From assembly GCA_944386445.1 (NCBI GenBank), contig CALXBD010000007.1, positions 1-42,721 of the forward strand: DNA of 42,721 nucleotides, given 5' to 3'. The DNA is from an uncultured Clostridia bacterium (GTDB taxonomy: Bacteria > Bacillota > Clostridia > Oscillospirales > Ruminococcaceae). Both the position numbers and the translations under genes were made by a program. Shown piece by piece: positions 1-8,393 of this stretch (position 1 is the first letter of the stretch; each line of letters starts with the position of its first letter). The notes below the pieces were generated by a model. That model did no database searches and was not told the DNA's origin. It saw only the letters and a list, made by a program, of their open reading frames with translations.

Positions 1-2037
1 ACCAAGTGGAACCTGCCTACGCCGGATCCAAAGACCAGTGCGTTGATCCGCAAAGAATATGGGGTACCGACCGTGGTGGCTGATATTTTGGCGTCACGGG
101 GGCTCAGCAATGCAAAAATTATGGATGTTCTGGGAGAGCCGCCGGAGCTGGAAGATCCCTTTATGCTGCCGGACATGAGGCAGGCTGTGACACGTATAGA
201 GCAGGCCCTGGATTCCGGTGAAAGGATAACGGTTTATGGGGATTATGACTGTGACGGAGTGACCGCTACAGTAATTCTTTATAGTTACCTGCAGTCAATG
301 GGCGCCAACGTAGGATGGTATATTCCGGAAAGGCTGGATGAAGGATATGGCCTAAATATGGGGGCGTTGGATGAGATATCTGGCCAAGGGACTGGCTTGC
401 TGATAACCGTAGATAACGGGATTTCTGCGATTGCGGAGGTCGCCCATGCTCGGTCTTTGGGAATGGATGTTGTAGTGACGGACCACCATCAGGTAGGGGA
501 AGAACTGCCGGATGCAGTAGCAGTGGTAAATCCTCACCGGAAGGATTATCAGGGAGATTTTGCGGATTTGTGCGGCGCAGGAGTGGCGTTTAAGTTGGCC
601 GCAGCCTTGGACGGGGGGAACTATGAACAGGTTTTGGAGACCTTTGGCCCTCTGGCAGCCATCGGTACAGTAGGTGACATTGTTCCATTGAACGGTGAAA
701 ATCGCACCTTGGTTCGTCGTGGTATGGAACTGCTGGAGTATAATGAAAATGTGGGATTGCAGGCTTTGCTGGAAGTGGCCGGGATGAAAGGAAAGCCGAT
801 CACCTCACAAAAAATTGCATTTGGGCTTGCTCCTCGGATCAATGCTGCCGGGCGGATGGGAAGCGCAAAGTTGGCAGTGAGGCTTTTGCTCAGTGAAGAT
901 CCCGAAGAAGCCGGCAGCCTTGCGGAAGAATTGAATGGGCTTAATCTGCGGCGTCAGGAAGAAGAGGAAAAAATCCTTCAAAAGGTGGAGGAACAGATTG
1001 CCGTTCATCCAGAATGGAAATTAAATCGCGTTATGGTAGTCGCCGCTGAGGGGCTTAATCACGGAGTAGTAGGAATCGTTTCCGCAAAACTCCTGAACCT
1101 TTACGGTAAGCCCAATATTATTCTCTCGGTGGAAGGTGATACTGCTACAGGTTCCGCCAGGAGTGTGGAATACTTTTCGATGTTTAAAGCGGTGAGTGCC
1201 TGCTCAGGATTGCTCGATAAGTTCGGCGGCCACGCCATGGCGGCCGGAATGACCCTTCAGACACGGCGGATTCCGGAATTTGCTCGAGCAATCAATGATT
1301 ATGCAGCCAAATACCATGACCGAATGCCGGTGACCTGCCTGAAAATTGATAAAGTGCTTCGTGCGGGGGATATTAACCTTAATGATGTCTCCGCTCTGGA
1401 AATGTTGGAACCTTTTGGCGAAGGAAACCCTCAGCCGCTGTTTCTTTTGAAGAATTGTGTCATTGAGTCAATTCTGCCGATGTCTGAAAACCGGCATATA
1501 AAATTAAAGGTGCGTTTTGACGGAAAATCAATTTATGTGTTGTATTTTCGGATGAGTACAGATCATTTTATTTATCCTGTGGGCGCAACGGTGGATATTC
1601 TGGCAAATCTGGAACTGAATTCCTTCCGGGATAACGTGTCGATTGCAATTCGGCTGAAAGATATCCGCCCGTCAGAATTTAACAGTGAAAAGTTTGGAAA
1701 TGCATGGTATTATTATGAGAAAATCCGGCGCGGAGAGCCTGTTCAGTCTAAAATCCTGGCAATTTCGGTTCCGTCTTTGGAAGAACTGCGTTGGACCTAT
1801 AAGCTGCTTCGGTCCAGGGGAGGATCGCAAAACCATGTAGAGCAGTTTTATCTGGAAGCGGTGGGGAACAAATTGAATTACTGCAAATTTCGGTTGATCC
1901 TGGACGTTTTTGAAGAGCTGGGATTGATTTCGATTCCACCGGACAGTTCCTTTATTGAAATGCGGAATGTGGGGAAAGTGGATTTGGAACAGTCAACAAT
2001 TCTGCGGAATCTGCATGAAGCGGCTTCGCAGACCTGA
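1..2037 (+). CDS. recJ: Single-stranded-DNA exonuclease RecJ (5' partial)
   Basis: RecJ degrades single-stranded DNA 5'->3' in recombination and mismatch/base-excision repair in the cytoplasm. The reading frame is open from base 1 (TKWNLPTPDPK...), a typical RecJ N-terminus, so the true start lies upstream; the TTG at 43 is internal. Visible DHH-family motifs are DYDCDG (metal-binding motif I), VVTDHHQ (DHH motif III) and CGAGVAFKLA. A DHHA1 domain follows with GLNHGVVGIVSAKL and GSARS...FGGHAMAAGM, then the OB-like region and a C-terminal extension. The visible product is about 678 residues, within the Firmicutes RecJ range. It is the first visible gene of a + strand operon; relA/spoT starts 13 nt after its stop. 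Family assignment is secure. Confidence 0.96.
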   Translation, partial: TKWNLPTPDPKTSALIRKEYGVPTVVADILASRGLSNAKIMDVLGEPPELEDPFMLPDMRQAVTRIEQALDSGERITVYGDYDCDGVTATVILYSYLQSMGANVGWYIPERLDEGYGLNMGALDEISGQGTGLLITVDNGISAIAEVAHARSLGMDVVVTDHHQVGEELPDAVAVVNPHRKDYQGDFADLCGAGVAFKLAAALDGGNYEQVLETFGPLAAIGTVGDIVPLNGENRTLVRRGMELLEYNENVGLQALLEVAGMKGKPITSQKIAFGLAPRINAAGRMGSAKLAVRLLLSEDPEEAGSLAEELNGLNLRRQEEEEKILQKVEEQIAVHPEWKLNRVMVVAAEGLNHGVVGIVSAKLLNLYGKPNIILSVEGDTATGSARSVEYFSMFKAVSACSGLLDKFGGHAMAAGMTLQTRRIPEFARAINDYAAKYHDRMPVTCLKIDKVLRAGDINLNDVSALEMLEPFGEGNPQPLFLLKNCVIESILPMSENRHIKLKVRFDGKSIYVLYFRMSTDHFIYPVGATVDILANLELNSFRDNVSIAIRLKDIRPSEFNSEKFGNAWYYYEKIRRGEPVQSKILAISVPSLEELRWTYKLLRSRGGSQNHVEQFYLEAVGNKLNYCKFRLILDVFEELGLISIPPDSSFIEMRNVGKVDLEQSTILRNLHEAASQT

Positions 2038-2050
2038 AAGGAGGGGTACC

Positions 2051-4225
2051 ATGGCAGAAAAATATGAAGATCTGTTGGCAGCAATTCGACAGAGCGATAA
2101 AAACTATGATGAGGAAAAGATTCGTCAGGCCTATTTGATGGCCGATGAGGCTCATAAAAATCAGTTGCGCCGCTCCGGGGAGCCTTATATTATCCATCCG
2201 GTAGCGGTGGCGCTGATCCTTGTGGAACTGGGCATGGATACCGACTGCCTCTGTGCGGCGCTGCTCCATGATGTGGTGGAGGATACGGGTACGACATTGG
2301 AGACCATCTCTAAAAAGTTTGGGGAAAGTGTCGCCAATATGGTCAACGGCGTCACCAAGCTGACTAAGCTGGAACTGCCGCTGTCTACTAAGGAGGAGCA
2401 GCAATCGGAAAATGTCCGGAAAATGCTGCTTGCGATGAGCGAGGATATCCGGGTCATTATTATCAAGCTGGCAGACCGGCTCCACAATATGCGGACGATG
2501 GAGTATCAGACCCCTAAAAAGCAGCGGGAAAAGTCTTTGGAAACTATGGAGATTTATGCTCCTATCGCGCATAGGCTAGGAATTCGGGCCATCAAGGAGG
2601 AACTGGAGGATCTGGCCCTGCGGTATCTGGACCCAATCGGATACAAGGAGATTGAGGATACTCTGGCGCTGAAAAAGCCGGAACGAGAAGCCTTTATCGT
2701 GGAAATCAAGGCACGGATTGCCGAACGGCTGAAGGAATACGGGATTGAACCTCATATTGAAGGCCGTGTCAAAAGTATTTACGGCATCTACCGGAAGGTT
2801 TATATGATGGGAAAAAGCTTCGAGGAGCTTTACGATGTTTACGCTGTCCGGGTCATCGTCAATACGGTAATCGAATGTTATAATATTTTGGGGATTATCC
2901 ATGATCTGTTCCAGCCGATCCCCAACCGGTTTAAAGACTACATTTCCACGCCAAAGCCCAATATGTACCAATCCCTTCATACCACGGTTATTGATAAGAA
3001 GGGGATCCCTTTTGAGATTCAGATTCGTACCTGGGATATGCATTATACGGCAGAATTTGGTATTGCCGCCCATTGGAAATATAAAGCGGGAATCCAAGGT
3101 AAGGATAAGCTGGAAGAACGGCTTGCCTGGATCCGTCAGATTTTGGAAAGCCAGCAGGAGGCGGAAGGCGCGGAGGATCTGGTTAAGAATATAAAGAACG
3201 ACCTTTCCGCAGACGACGTTTTTGTTTTTACTCCTAAGGGGGATGTAAAAAGCTTGCCGGCAGGATCGACAATCGTTGACTTCGCTTATGCCATTCATAC
3301 GGCGGTCGGTAACCGGATGACGGGGGCTAAGGTCGATGGACGGATCGTCCCGCTGGATTACCAGGTTAAAACCGGAGAAATCGTTGAAATTCTGACATCC
3401 AAAACAGAAGGCGGCCCCAACCGCAACTGGCTTACCATTGCAAAAACCAGTGAGGCACGCAATAAAATCCGAACCTGGTTTAAAAAGGAACGGAAGGAAG
3501 AAAATATCGCCGAAGGCAAGGCGGAATTTGAGCGGGAACTGAAGAGAAGCTATATCCACTATGAGGGTGAGGAATATCAGGCCCTACTGGATTCTTTGGT
3601 GAAGCGGTATCATCGGGAAAATGTCGATGATTTCTTTGCTGCTATCGGATACGGCGGCATCCTTCTGTCTAAGGTCATGCCGCGGATCAAGGACGACTAT
3701 GCCCGTCAGCAAAAGGCGGCGCTGATGGCTCAGGCTGAGTTGGATGTGAAGCCGACAGCCAAGAAAAACTCCAGCGGCGTAATTGTGGAGGGAATCAACA
3801 ACTGTCTGGTCAAATTTGCACAGTGCTGCAACCCTCTGCCCGGAGATGACATTGTAGGATTCATTACCCGTGGATATGGGGTCTCGGTTCATAAGAGGGA
3901 CTGTCAAAACGCGGTAGCATCCATGAATGATCCGATTCAGAAGGAACGTTGGGTAGCAGTGCGCTGGGCAGAAAGCGCGTCCACTCAGTTCCGGTCTACG
4001 CTGGACATCGTAGCCAAAAACAGCAACAGCATGCTGGCAGATATCAGTGTGGCATTAGCAAATATGCGTGTGCCGACCCATGAGTTCAACGCCCGGGAGC
4101 TGAAAAACGGGAATATCAATGTCTTAGTTACGATCAGCACACAGGGGTTGGAGCATCTAAGCAATATTATCCAGAGGATATCTAAAGTTCCGGGAGTGCT
4201 GTCAGTAGAGCGTTCCGGAAAGTAG
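2051..4225 (+). CDS. relA: Bifunctional (p)ppGpp synthetase/hydrolase RelA/SpoT (Rel)
   Basis: Makes and degrades the stringent-response alarmone (p)ppGpp; in Firmicutes one long Rel protein does both. The 724-aa protein shows an HD hydrolase domain (H73-D74 in LLHDVVEDTG), a synthetase domain (GRVKSIYGIYRKV, YDVYAVRVIV, the RFKDYI...YQSLHT loop), a TGS domain (VFVFTPKGDVKSLP... to about 460), a cysteine-bearing region (FAQCCNPLPGDDI) and a C-terminal ACT domain. Both HD and synthetase motifs look intact, so it is probably bifunctional. The ATG at 2051 is preceded by AAAGGAGGGG; a longer open frame begins inside recJ but lacks this site. The recJ-rel-dtd order is common in clostridia. Confidence 0.96.
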   Translation: MAEKYEDLLAAIRQSDKNYDEEKIRQAYLMADEAHKNQLRRSGEPYIIHPVAVALILVELGMDTDCLCAALLHDVVEDTGTTLETISKKFGESVANMVNGVTKLTKLELPLSTKEEQQSENVRKMLLAMSEDIRVIIIKLADRLHNMRTMEYQTPKKQREKSLETMEIYAPIAHRLGIRAIKEELEDLALRYLDPIGYKEIEDTLALKKPEREAFIVEIKARIAERLKEYGIEPHIEGRVKSIYGIYRKVYMMGKSFEELYDVYAVRVIVNTVIECYNILGIIHDLFQPIPNRFKDYISTPKPNMYQSLHTTVIDKKGIPFEIQIRTWDMHYTAEFGIAAHWKYKAGIQGKDKLEERLAWIRQILESQQEAEGAEDLVKNIKNDLSADDVFVFTPKGDVKSLPAGSTIVDFAYAIHTAVGNRMTGAKVDGRIVPLDYQVKTGEIVEILTSKTEGGPNRNWLTIAKTSEARNKIRTWFKKERKEENIAEGKAEFERELKRSYIHYEGEEYQALLDSLVKRYHRENVDDFFAAIGYGGILLSKVMPRIKDDYARQQKAALMAQAELDVKPTAKKNSSGVIVEGINNCLVKFAQCCNPLPGDDIVGFITRGYGVSVHKRDCQNAVASMNDPIQKERWVAVRWAESASTQFRSTLDIVAKNSNSMLADISVALANMRVPTHEFNARELKNGNINVLVTISTQGLEHLSNIIQRISKVPGVLSVERSGK

Positions 4226-4233
4226 GAGTTTAT

Positions 4234-4710
4234 ATGAAATTAGTGATTCAACGGGTCAAAAATGCCCGCGTTACCGCCGAAGGAGAGGAAACTGGCCGAA
4301 TCGGCCAGGGGTTTCTGGTTCTGGTAGGCGTCATGGAAGGGGATACCCCTGATCTTTGCAGCTATCTGGCCGAAAAAACAGCAAATCTCCGGGTGTTCAC
4401 AGACCATCAGGATAAATTGAATCTTTCGCTGAAGGATGTGGGCGGAAGTGTGCTGGCAGTTTCCAATTTCACTTTAGGCGGAGATTGTAAGAAAGGCAAT
4501 CGGCCATCTTTTGTGCAAGCGGCTAAACAGCCTTTAGCAGAGGAACTGTATGAACTTTATGTCGCCAAGCTCCGTGAACAGGGAATTCCGGTGGAAACGG
4601 GCAGATTTGGTGCGCATATGGAGATTGAAATGACTGCAGCAGGGCCCATAACCTTGCTGATGGATACAGACCAAATGCGAAAGAAGAAAGATGGGGAGGG
4701 GACTATATGA
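4234..4710 (+). CDS. dtd: D-aminoacyl-tRNA deacylase Dtd
   Basis: Hydrolyses D-aminoacyl-tRNA (and glycyl-tRNA-Ala) to keep D-amino acids out of translation; cytoplasmic homodimer. Length 158 aa, close to the family norm of about 145-150. The N-terminus MKLVIQRVKNARVT and KGNRPSF are diagnostic. The first signature reads SNFTLGGD instead of the usual SQFTL, and the Gly-cisPro loop reads AAGPIT instead of N(D/x)GPVT. The essential Gly-Pro is kept. It sits 8 nt after rel, as in many Firmicutes, and its stop overlaps the next start by 4 nt (ATGA), implying translational coupling. The motif drift is seen directly; its effect on specificity is unknown. Confidence 0.94.
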   Translation: MKLVIQRVKNARVTAEGEETGRIGQGFLVLVGVMEGDTPDLCSYLAEKTANLRVFTDHQDKLNLSLKDVGGSVLAVSNFTLGGDCKKGNRPSFVQAAKQPLAEELYELYVAKLREQGIPVETGRFGAHMEIEMTAAGPITLLMDTDQMRKKKDGEGTI

Positions 4711-5345
4711 AAATTGCAGCCTTGACAGTCGGCGTCATCGGTACAAACTGTTATCTGGTCTCGGACGAGGCCGGCAATACTGCAATCATTGATCCGGGTG
4801 CCCAGCCTGAAAAGATTTCTGCTTATTTGGAAAAGGAAAATCTGATCCCCAGAATGATTCTGCTGACCCATGGACACTTTGACCATATCGGCGGAGTCAG
4901 TCTTCTGCAGCAGCGATATGGGATACCGGTCTGTATTCCGGCAGACGATGCAGAAATGCTGACAGATAATCAGAAAAATGGGAGTGCAGTATTCGGATTT
5001 CCGGTTACTGCCGTAACAGGTGCCCGCATTTTGAAGAACGGGGAAGAAGTACAGGCAGGTAAGTTGAAATTTGTGATTCTCCATACGCCAGGGCATACTA
5101 GGGGATCTTCCTGCTATCGGATAGAAGACGCTCTTTTTACGGGGGATACCCTCTTTTGCGGTGGGGTAGGCCGAACAGATCTTTACGGGGGAAATCTTTC
5201 CGATTTGAAGGCATCTGTTCGGTTGCTGGCGGACTTGCCCGGAGATTTCCGGGTTTATCCTGGCCATGGGGAGTCCACCACTCTGGCTGCGGAACGTGCT
5301 GCAAACCCATATATGGGAAGGAATGGCTATGACACTCTGTTTTAA
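4707..5345 (+). CDS. MBL-fold metallo-hydrolase (glyoxalase II-like, YcbL/YqgX type)
   Basis: A 212-aa metallo-beta-lactamase-fold hydrolase. The zinc ligands are visible: THGHFDHIGG (HxHxDH), GHTRGS, FTGDTLF (the bridging Asp) and PGHGE near the C-terminus. It lacks the C-terminal hydroxyacylglutathione domain of true glyoxalase II and matches the short YcbL/YqgX-like group, whose substrates are thioesters or unknown. No signal peptide; cytoplasmic. It overlaps dtd by 4 nt and its 3' end overlaps the hemZ start, so it belongs to the recJ-rel operon. Zinc-hydrolase class is confident; the exact substrate is not. Confidence 0.92.
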   Translation: MKIAALTVGVIGTNCYLVSDEAGNTAIIDPGAQPEKISAYLEKENLIPRMILLTHGHFDHIGGVSLLQQRYGIPVCIPADDAEMLTDNQKNGSAVFGFPVTAVTGARILKNGEEVQAGKLKFVILHTPGHTRGSSCYRIEDALFTGDTLFCGGVGRTDLYGGNLSDLKASVRLLADLPGDFRVYPGHGESTTLAAERAANPYMGRNGYDTLF

Positions 5346-6825
5346 TGGGAATGACTTCAAATATGAAATGGAAAATGTGGCGCGGCTGTTTTTTCCACTG
5401 CGCCGGTTTTCGTATATTTATGGCGGAGAGCTTCCGGAAAAGGATTTTTTAGCGTTTATTCGCAGGGAAGTCTCTGAGGGCGGAGAACTGGAGGTCCGGA
5501 TACAGGATGAAAATTTTGCTGAAACGGCAATTTCTTTTGTGAAACAGGGGCCGCAGTATGAGAACCGCTGTGAAATGGAATTTGCGCGGATGCTCTATCG
5601 GCTGCTCCAAAAGGATACCGGAATTACTCCCAAGTGGGGGGTTCTTACGGGAATCCGTCCGGTAAAGCGCTTGCAGATCGATATGGAATCTGGCAAATCA
5701 AGACAGGAAGCTATGGCAGAGATGACAGAAGGATGTTTGGTTTCTGAAGAGAAAGCACATCTTGCAATGCAGATCTGTGAGATTCAAAAGGAGATCCTCG
5801 CGGATTCAAAACCGAATGATTTCAGCCTTTACGTGTCAATTCCATATTGCCCTTCCCGGTGCAGCTACTGCTCGTTCGTTTCCCATTCCATTGATCATCC
5901 GAAGGCAAAAAAGCTACTGCCGGATTATCTGGATTCTCTTGTAAAGGAAATTGACTTTACATCGAAAATATACAGGGAATTAGGACTTCGGCTTCGATCT
6001 GTATACATCGGAGGCGGAACTCCCACTGTGCTGACAGCAGAACAACTTCGGCAGGTTACAGACGCGGTACGAACCTATTTTGACCCCTCTCCTGAGCTGG
6101 AATACACCATTGAGGCAGGCCGCGCCGATACCATTACGGCTGAAAAGCTTCAGGTGATCAAGGATGCAGGCGCCAACCGGATCAGCATCAATCCCCAGAC
6201 CTTTGAAGATAGTGTCCTGCAAGCCGTGGGACGCCGCCATACGGCAAATCAAGTCGTAGAGTGTTACAGGTTGGCACGGACATTTGGTTTTGAGGCCATC
6301 AATATGGATTTGATCGCCGGGCTACCTACCGACACATTGGAGGGCTTTTGTCATTCGCTGCAGAAGGCGGTAGAATTGGCTCCGGAAAATATTACGGTCC
6401 ATACGTTGTCGGTGAAACGTGCGGCAGATCTTTTCTCCCAGATGAATGGGAGCGAGGACTATCAGGCCGTGCAGGCCATGGTGGATGAAACCGCCCGCGT
6501 CATGGAGAAAGCAGGGTATTTGCCGTATTATCTGTATCGGCAAAAAAACACTTTGGGAAACCTGGAAAACGTGGGTTACGCAAAGCCCGGATTTTATGGG
6601 CGCTATAATGTGTACATCATGGAGGAAGTCCAATCGATTCTGGCAGTGGGCGCCGGAGGTGTGAGCAAGGTAGTCAAGCCTGGCAGTATTGACAGAGTGT
6701 TTAATTATAAATATCCGTATGAATATCTTTCGAGGTTTTCCGATATACTGGCACGGAAGGAACAATTGAAGGAATTATTGAAAGGAGGCCTTGCCGATGG
6801 TAACAGACCGGAAAGAACGGTTTGA
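5329..6825 (+). CDS. hemZ: Oxygen-independent coproporphyrinogen III dehydrogenase-like radical SAM protein HemZ
   Basis: Radical SAM enzyme of the HemN/HemZ family, acting in anaerobic porphyrin synthesis or haem handling. The 498-aa product has an N-terminal HemZ-specific region (about 1-165) and then the radical SAM core with CPSRCSYCSF (CxxxCxxC for the 4Fe-4S cluster), YIGGGTPT, EAGRADTI and ISINPQTF. The ATG at 5329 is chosen because GGAAGGA ends 6 nt upstream; ATG 5323 is two codons earlier, and a longer frame from 5266 inside the MBL gene has no ribosome site. Its first bases overlap the MBL hydrolase and its end overlaps the next gene by 29 nt. HemZ is typical of sporulating clostridia. 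True coproporphyrinogen activity of HemZ proteins is not always shown. Confidence 0.93.
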   Translation: MTLCFNGNDFKYEMENVARLFFPLRRFSYIYGGELPEKDFLAFIRREVSEGGELEVRIQDENFAETAISFVKQGPQYENRCEMEFARMLYRLLQKDTGITPKWGVLTGIRPVKRLQIDMESGKSRQEAMAEMTEGCLVSEEKAHLAMQICEIQKEILADSKPNDFSLYVSIPYCPSRCSYCSFVSHSIDHPKAKKLLPDYLDSLVKEIDFTSKIYRELGLRLRSVYIGGGTPTVLTAEQLRQVTDAVRTYFDPSPELEYTIEAGRADTITAEKLQVIKDAGANRISINPQTFEDSVLQAVGRRHTANQVVECYRLARTFGFEAINMDLIAGLPTDTLEGFCHSLQKAVELAPENITVHTLSVKRAADLFSQMNGSEDYQAVQAMVDETARVMEKAGYLPYYLYRQKNTLGNLENVGYAKPGFYGRYNVYIMEEVQSILAVGAGGVSKVVKPGSIDRVFNYKYPYEYLSRFSDILARKEQLKELLKGGLADGNRPERTV

Positions 6826-7738
6826 TGTAACCGTTCTGAACGAGAGTGCGAAAAGAAATCCCTCCCAGGTAATCGCGCGATCAGAGGAGTTTTATAGAAA
6901 TCAGGTGGAACAGGTAGCAGACGATTTCCTTGGGCGAATAGCGGAAAACCGGATCATTTTGTTGGCAGGGCCTAGCAGTTCCGGGAAAACAACCACATCC
7001 CTGAATCTTTTGGAGGCGCTGCACAGGAGAGGAATCCGCACTGTATCGGTGTCGTTAGACGATTTCCTTTTGGGAAGAGATGCTGCGCCGCTGTTGGAGG
7101 ACGGTACTCCGGATCTGGAAACGGTGGAGCTATTGGATGCGGAGCATTTAGACCGCTGTTTCCGGGAGCTTTTTGACAAGGGCAGCTGCGATTTCCCTGT
7201 ATTCGATTTTGCGGCCGGCCATCGGAGCAGTCGGGTCAATCACTTCGAAGCGGACAACCGGACTGCCGTGGTTGTGGAGGGGCTCCATGCATTGAATCCG
7301 TTTATTTCGGACCGGGAATTTTGTAAAAAAGCCTTAAAAGTGTATATTTCTATCAAAACGGAATATTATGTGGATGACGAAAGAATTCTCAGTACCCGAG
7401 AGCTGCGTCTGATCCGGCGGATTATACGGGATTATAACTACCGGGGATGTATGCCGGAGGAAACCCTTTCTATGTGGAAAAACGTGGTAAGGGGTGAGGA
7501 CCATTATATTCGTCCGTTCCGTCTGGGAGCGGACTATTGGGTAGATTCTTTTCACGGATACGAGGCAATGGTCTATAAGCCGATCTTGCTGAATTTGCTT
7601 TCCCGTCCGGAGGTGCAGAATGGCCCGTATGAGGATGTGGCTGCCCGTCTGTGCAACGCTGTGCGCTGCTTTGATTCTGTGCCCCTGGAATTGGTTCCAA
7701 AGGATTCGCTTTTAAGAGAATTTTTAGTTTTGTCTTGA
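6797..7738 (+). CDS. Uridine kinase-like nucleoside kinase (P-loop)
   Basis: A 313-aa P-loop kinase of the uridine kinase/phosphoribulokinase superfamily, probably phosphorylating uridine or cytidine in salvage. The Walker A motif is AGPSSSGKTT, followed by VSLDDFLL (substrate-binding Asp-Asp). VVEGLHALNP and the basic segment RELRLIRRIIRDYNYRG resemble the lid/arginine region of Udk. An N-terminal extension of about 50 residues precedes the P-loop; the TGS/ThrRS-like domain of longer clostridial homologues is absent. ATG 6797 lies 8 nt after AAAGGAGG, better than TTG 6791. The start overlaps hemZ by 29 nt. It is the last gene of the recJ operon. Confidence 0.88.
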   Translation: MVTDRKERFDVTVLNESAKRNPSQVIARSEEFYRNQVEQVADDFLGRIAENRIILLAGPSSSGKTTTSLNLLEALHRRGIRTVSVSLDDFLLGRDAAPLLEDGTPDLETVELLDAEHLDRCFRELFDKGSCDFPVFDFAAGHRSSRVNHFEADNRTAVVVEGLHALNPFISDREFCKKALKVYISIKTEYYVDDERILSTRELRLIRRIIRDYNYRGCMPEETLSMWKNVVRGEDHYIRPFRLGADYWVDSFHGYEAMVYKPILLNLLSRPEVQNGPYEDVAARLCNAVRCFDSVPLELVPKDSLLREFLVLS

Positions 7739-7763
7739 ATATGAGAGAAAAAAGAGATATAAT
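7735..7763 (+). promoter_or_regulatory. Sigma-A promoter for the zinc-ribbon gene
   Basis: TTGAAT at 7735-7740, a 17-nt spacer, then TATAAT at 7758-7763. It overlaps the kinase stop codon and gives a transcript start about 75 nt before the zinc-ribbon gene. Confidence 0.75.
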
Positions 7764-7846
7764 GGGAACAACTCCTCCGAGGACTTTAGGACTGGTCGGA
7801 TCTGTTGAACTTGGTCGTAATCTGCAAAGAAGAAAGGATGGTAATA

Positions 7847-8311
7847 ATGAGCAGCGTTTTTGATGATATCATTACTTCTGCCAAAAGCTTGGTGGATATC
7901 GCGAGTAAAAAAACGGATAATGTGGTGGAACTTTCTAAGCTGAAATATCGTTGTGTTCAGCTGAATTCCGAATTGAGAGCACTGTATGAAAAATTGGGCA
8001 ACGCGGTTTATACAATGGTCAAATCGGATTTCAGCAATAAAGAGCTGATGGATTCCCTGATCGAGGAAATCGACAGCCTGAAGGAAAAAATTGACGATTT
8101 GAATTACCAGATCGCAGAACGGAGAAATATTCGCATCTGCCCAGCTTGCGGAAGCCGGAATGATAAGGACGCCTGTTACTGCAATAAATGCGGCAACCGT
8201 TTTGACCCGGCTTCCAGTGATGAAACCGCAGAGACAGACAAAAAAGCGGAGGAACAGCCTGTTGATGCAGAAGCTACCTCAGAAGAGACCCATGAGAACG
8301 CCGGGGAATAA
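7847..8311 (+). CDS. Coiled-coil protein with C-terminal zinc ribbon
   Basis: A 154-aa hypothetical protein. Residues about 1-90 are charged, heptad-like helix (LKYRCVQLNSELRALYEKLG, IDSLKEKIDDLNYQIAERR), likely a coiled coil. A zinc ribbon follows with C98-x2-C101 and C112-x2-C115, then an acidic low-complexity tail rich in Glu/Asp/Thr. No membrane segment. The ATG at 7847 follows AAAGGA by 9 nt; ATG 7838 sits directly on the ribosome site and is less likely. It has its own promoter. Similar small zinc-ribbon coiled-coil proteins are common in Ruminococcaceae without assigned function, and I do not infer one. Confidence 0.85.
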   Translation: MSSVFDDIITSAKSLVDIASKKTDNVVELSKLKYRCVQLNSELRALYEKLGNAVYTMVKSDFSNKELMDSLIEEIDSLKEKIDDLNYQIAERRNIRICPACGSRNDKDACYCNKCGNRFDPASSDETAETDKKAEEQPVDAEATSEETHENAGE

Positions 8312-8329
8312 ATCTCGGGCAGACAGATC

Positions 8330-8390
8330 CGCCGTCTGAAACAGGACGGCCCTTTGGCGGGAGTAATCCCGACTGCAAAGGGGTATTATA
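8330..8390 (+). promoter_or_regulatory. Tandem hairpins in the leader of the SpoVB-like gene
   Basis: GCCGTC (8331-8336) pairs with GACGGC (8345-8350). CCCTTTG (8350-8356) pairs with CAAAGGG (8376-8382), enclosing CGGGA/TCCCG with a GTAA tetraloop. There is no U-tract, so it is not a simple terminator. It lies just before the ribosome site of the flippase gene. I recognise no known riboswitch family. Confidence 0.45.
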
Positions 8391-8393
8391 GGA

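Noticed and set aside
2576..3559. A 327-codon - strand frame opposite relA/spoT
   Set aside because: Antisense shadow of an intact Rel protein; no ribosome site or recognisable motif.
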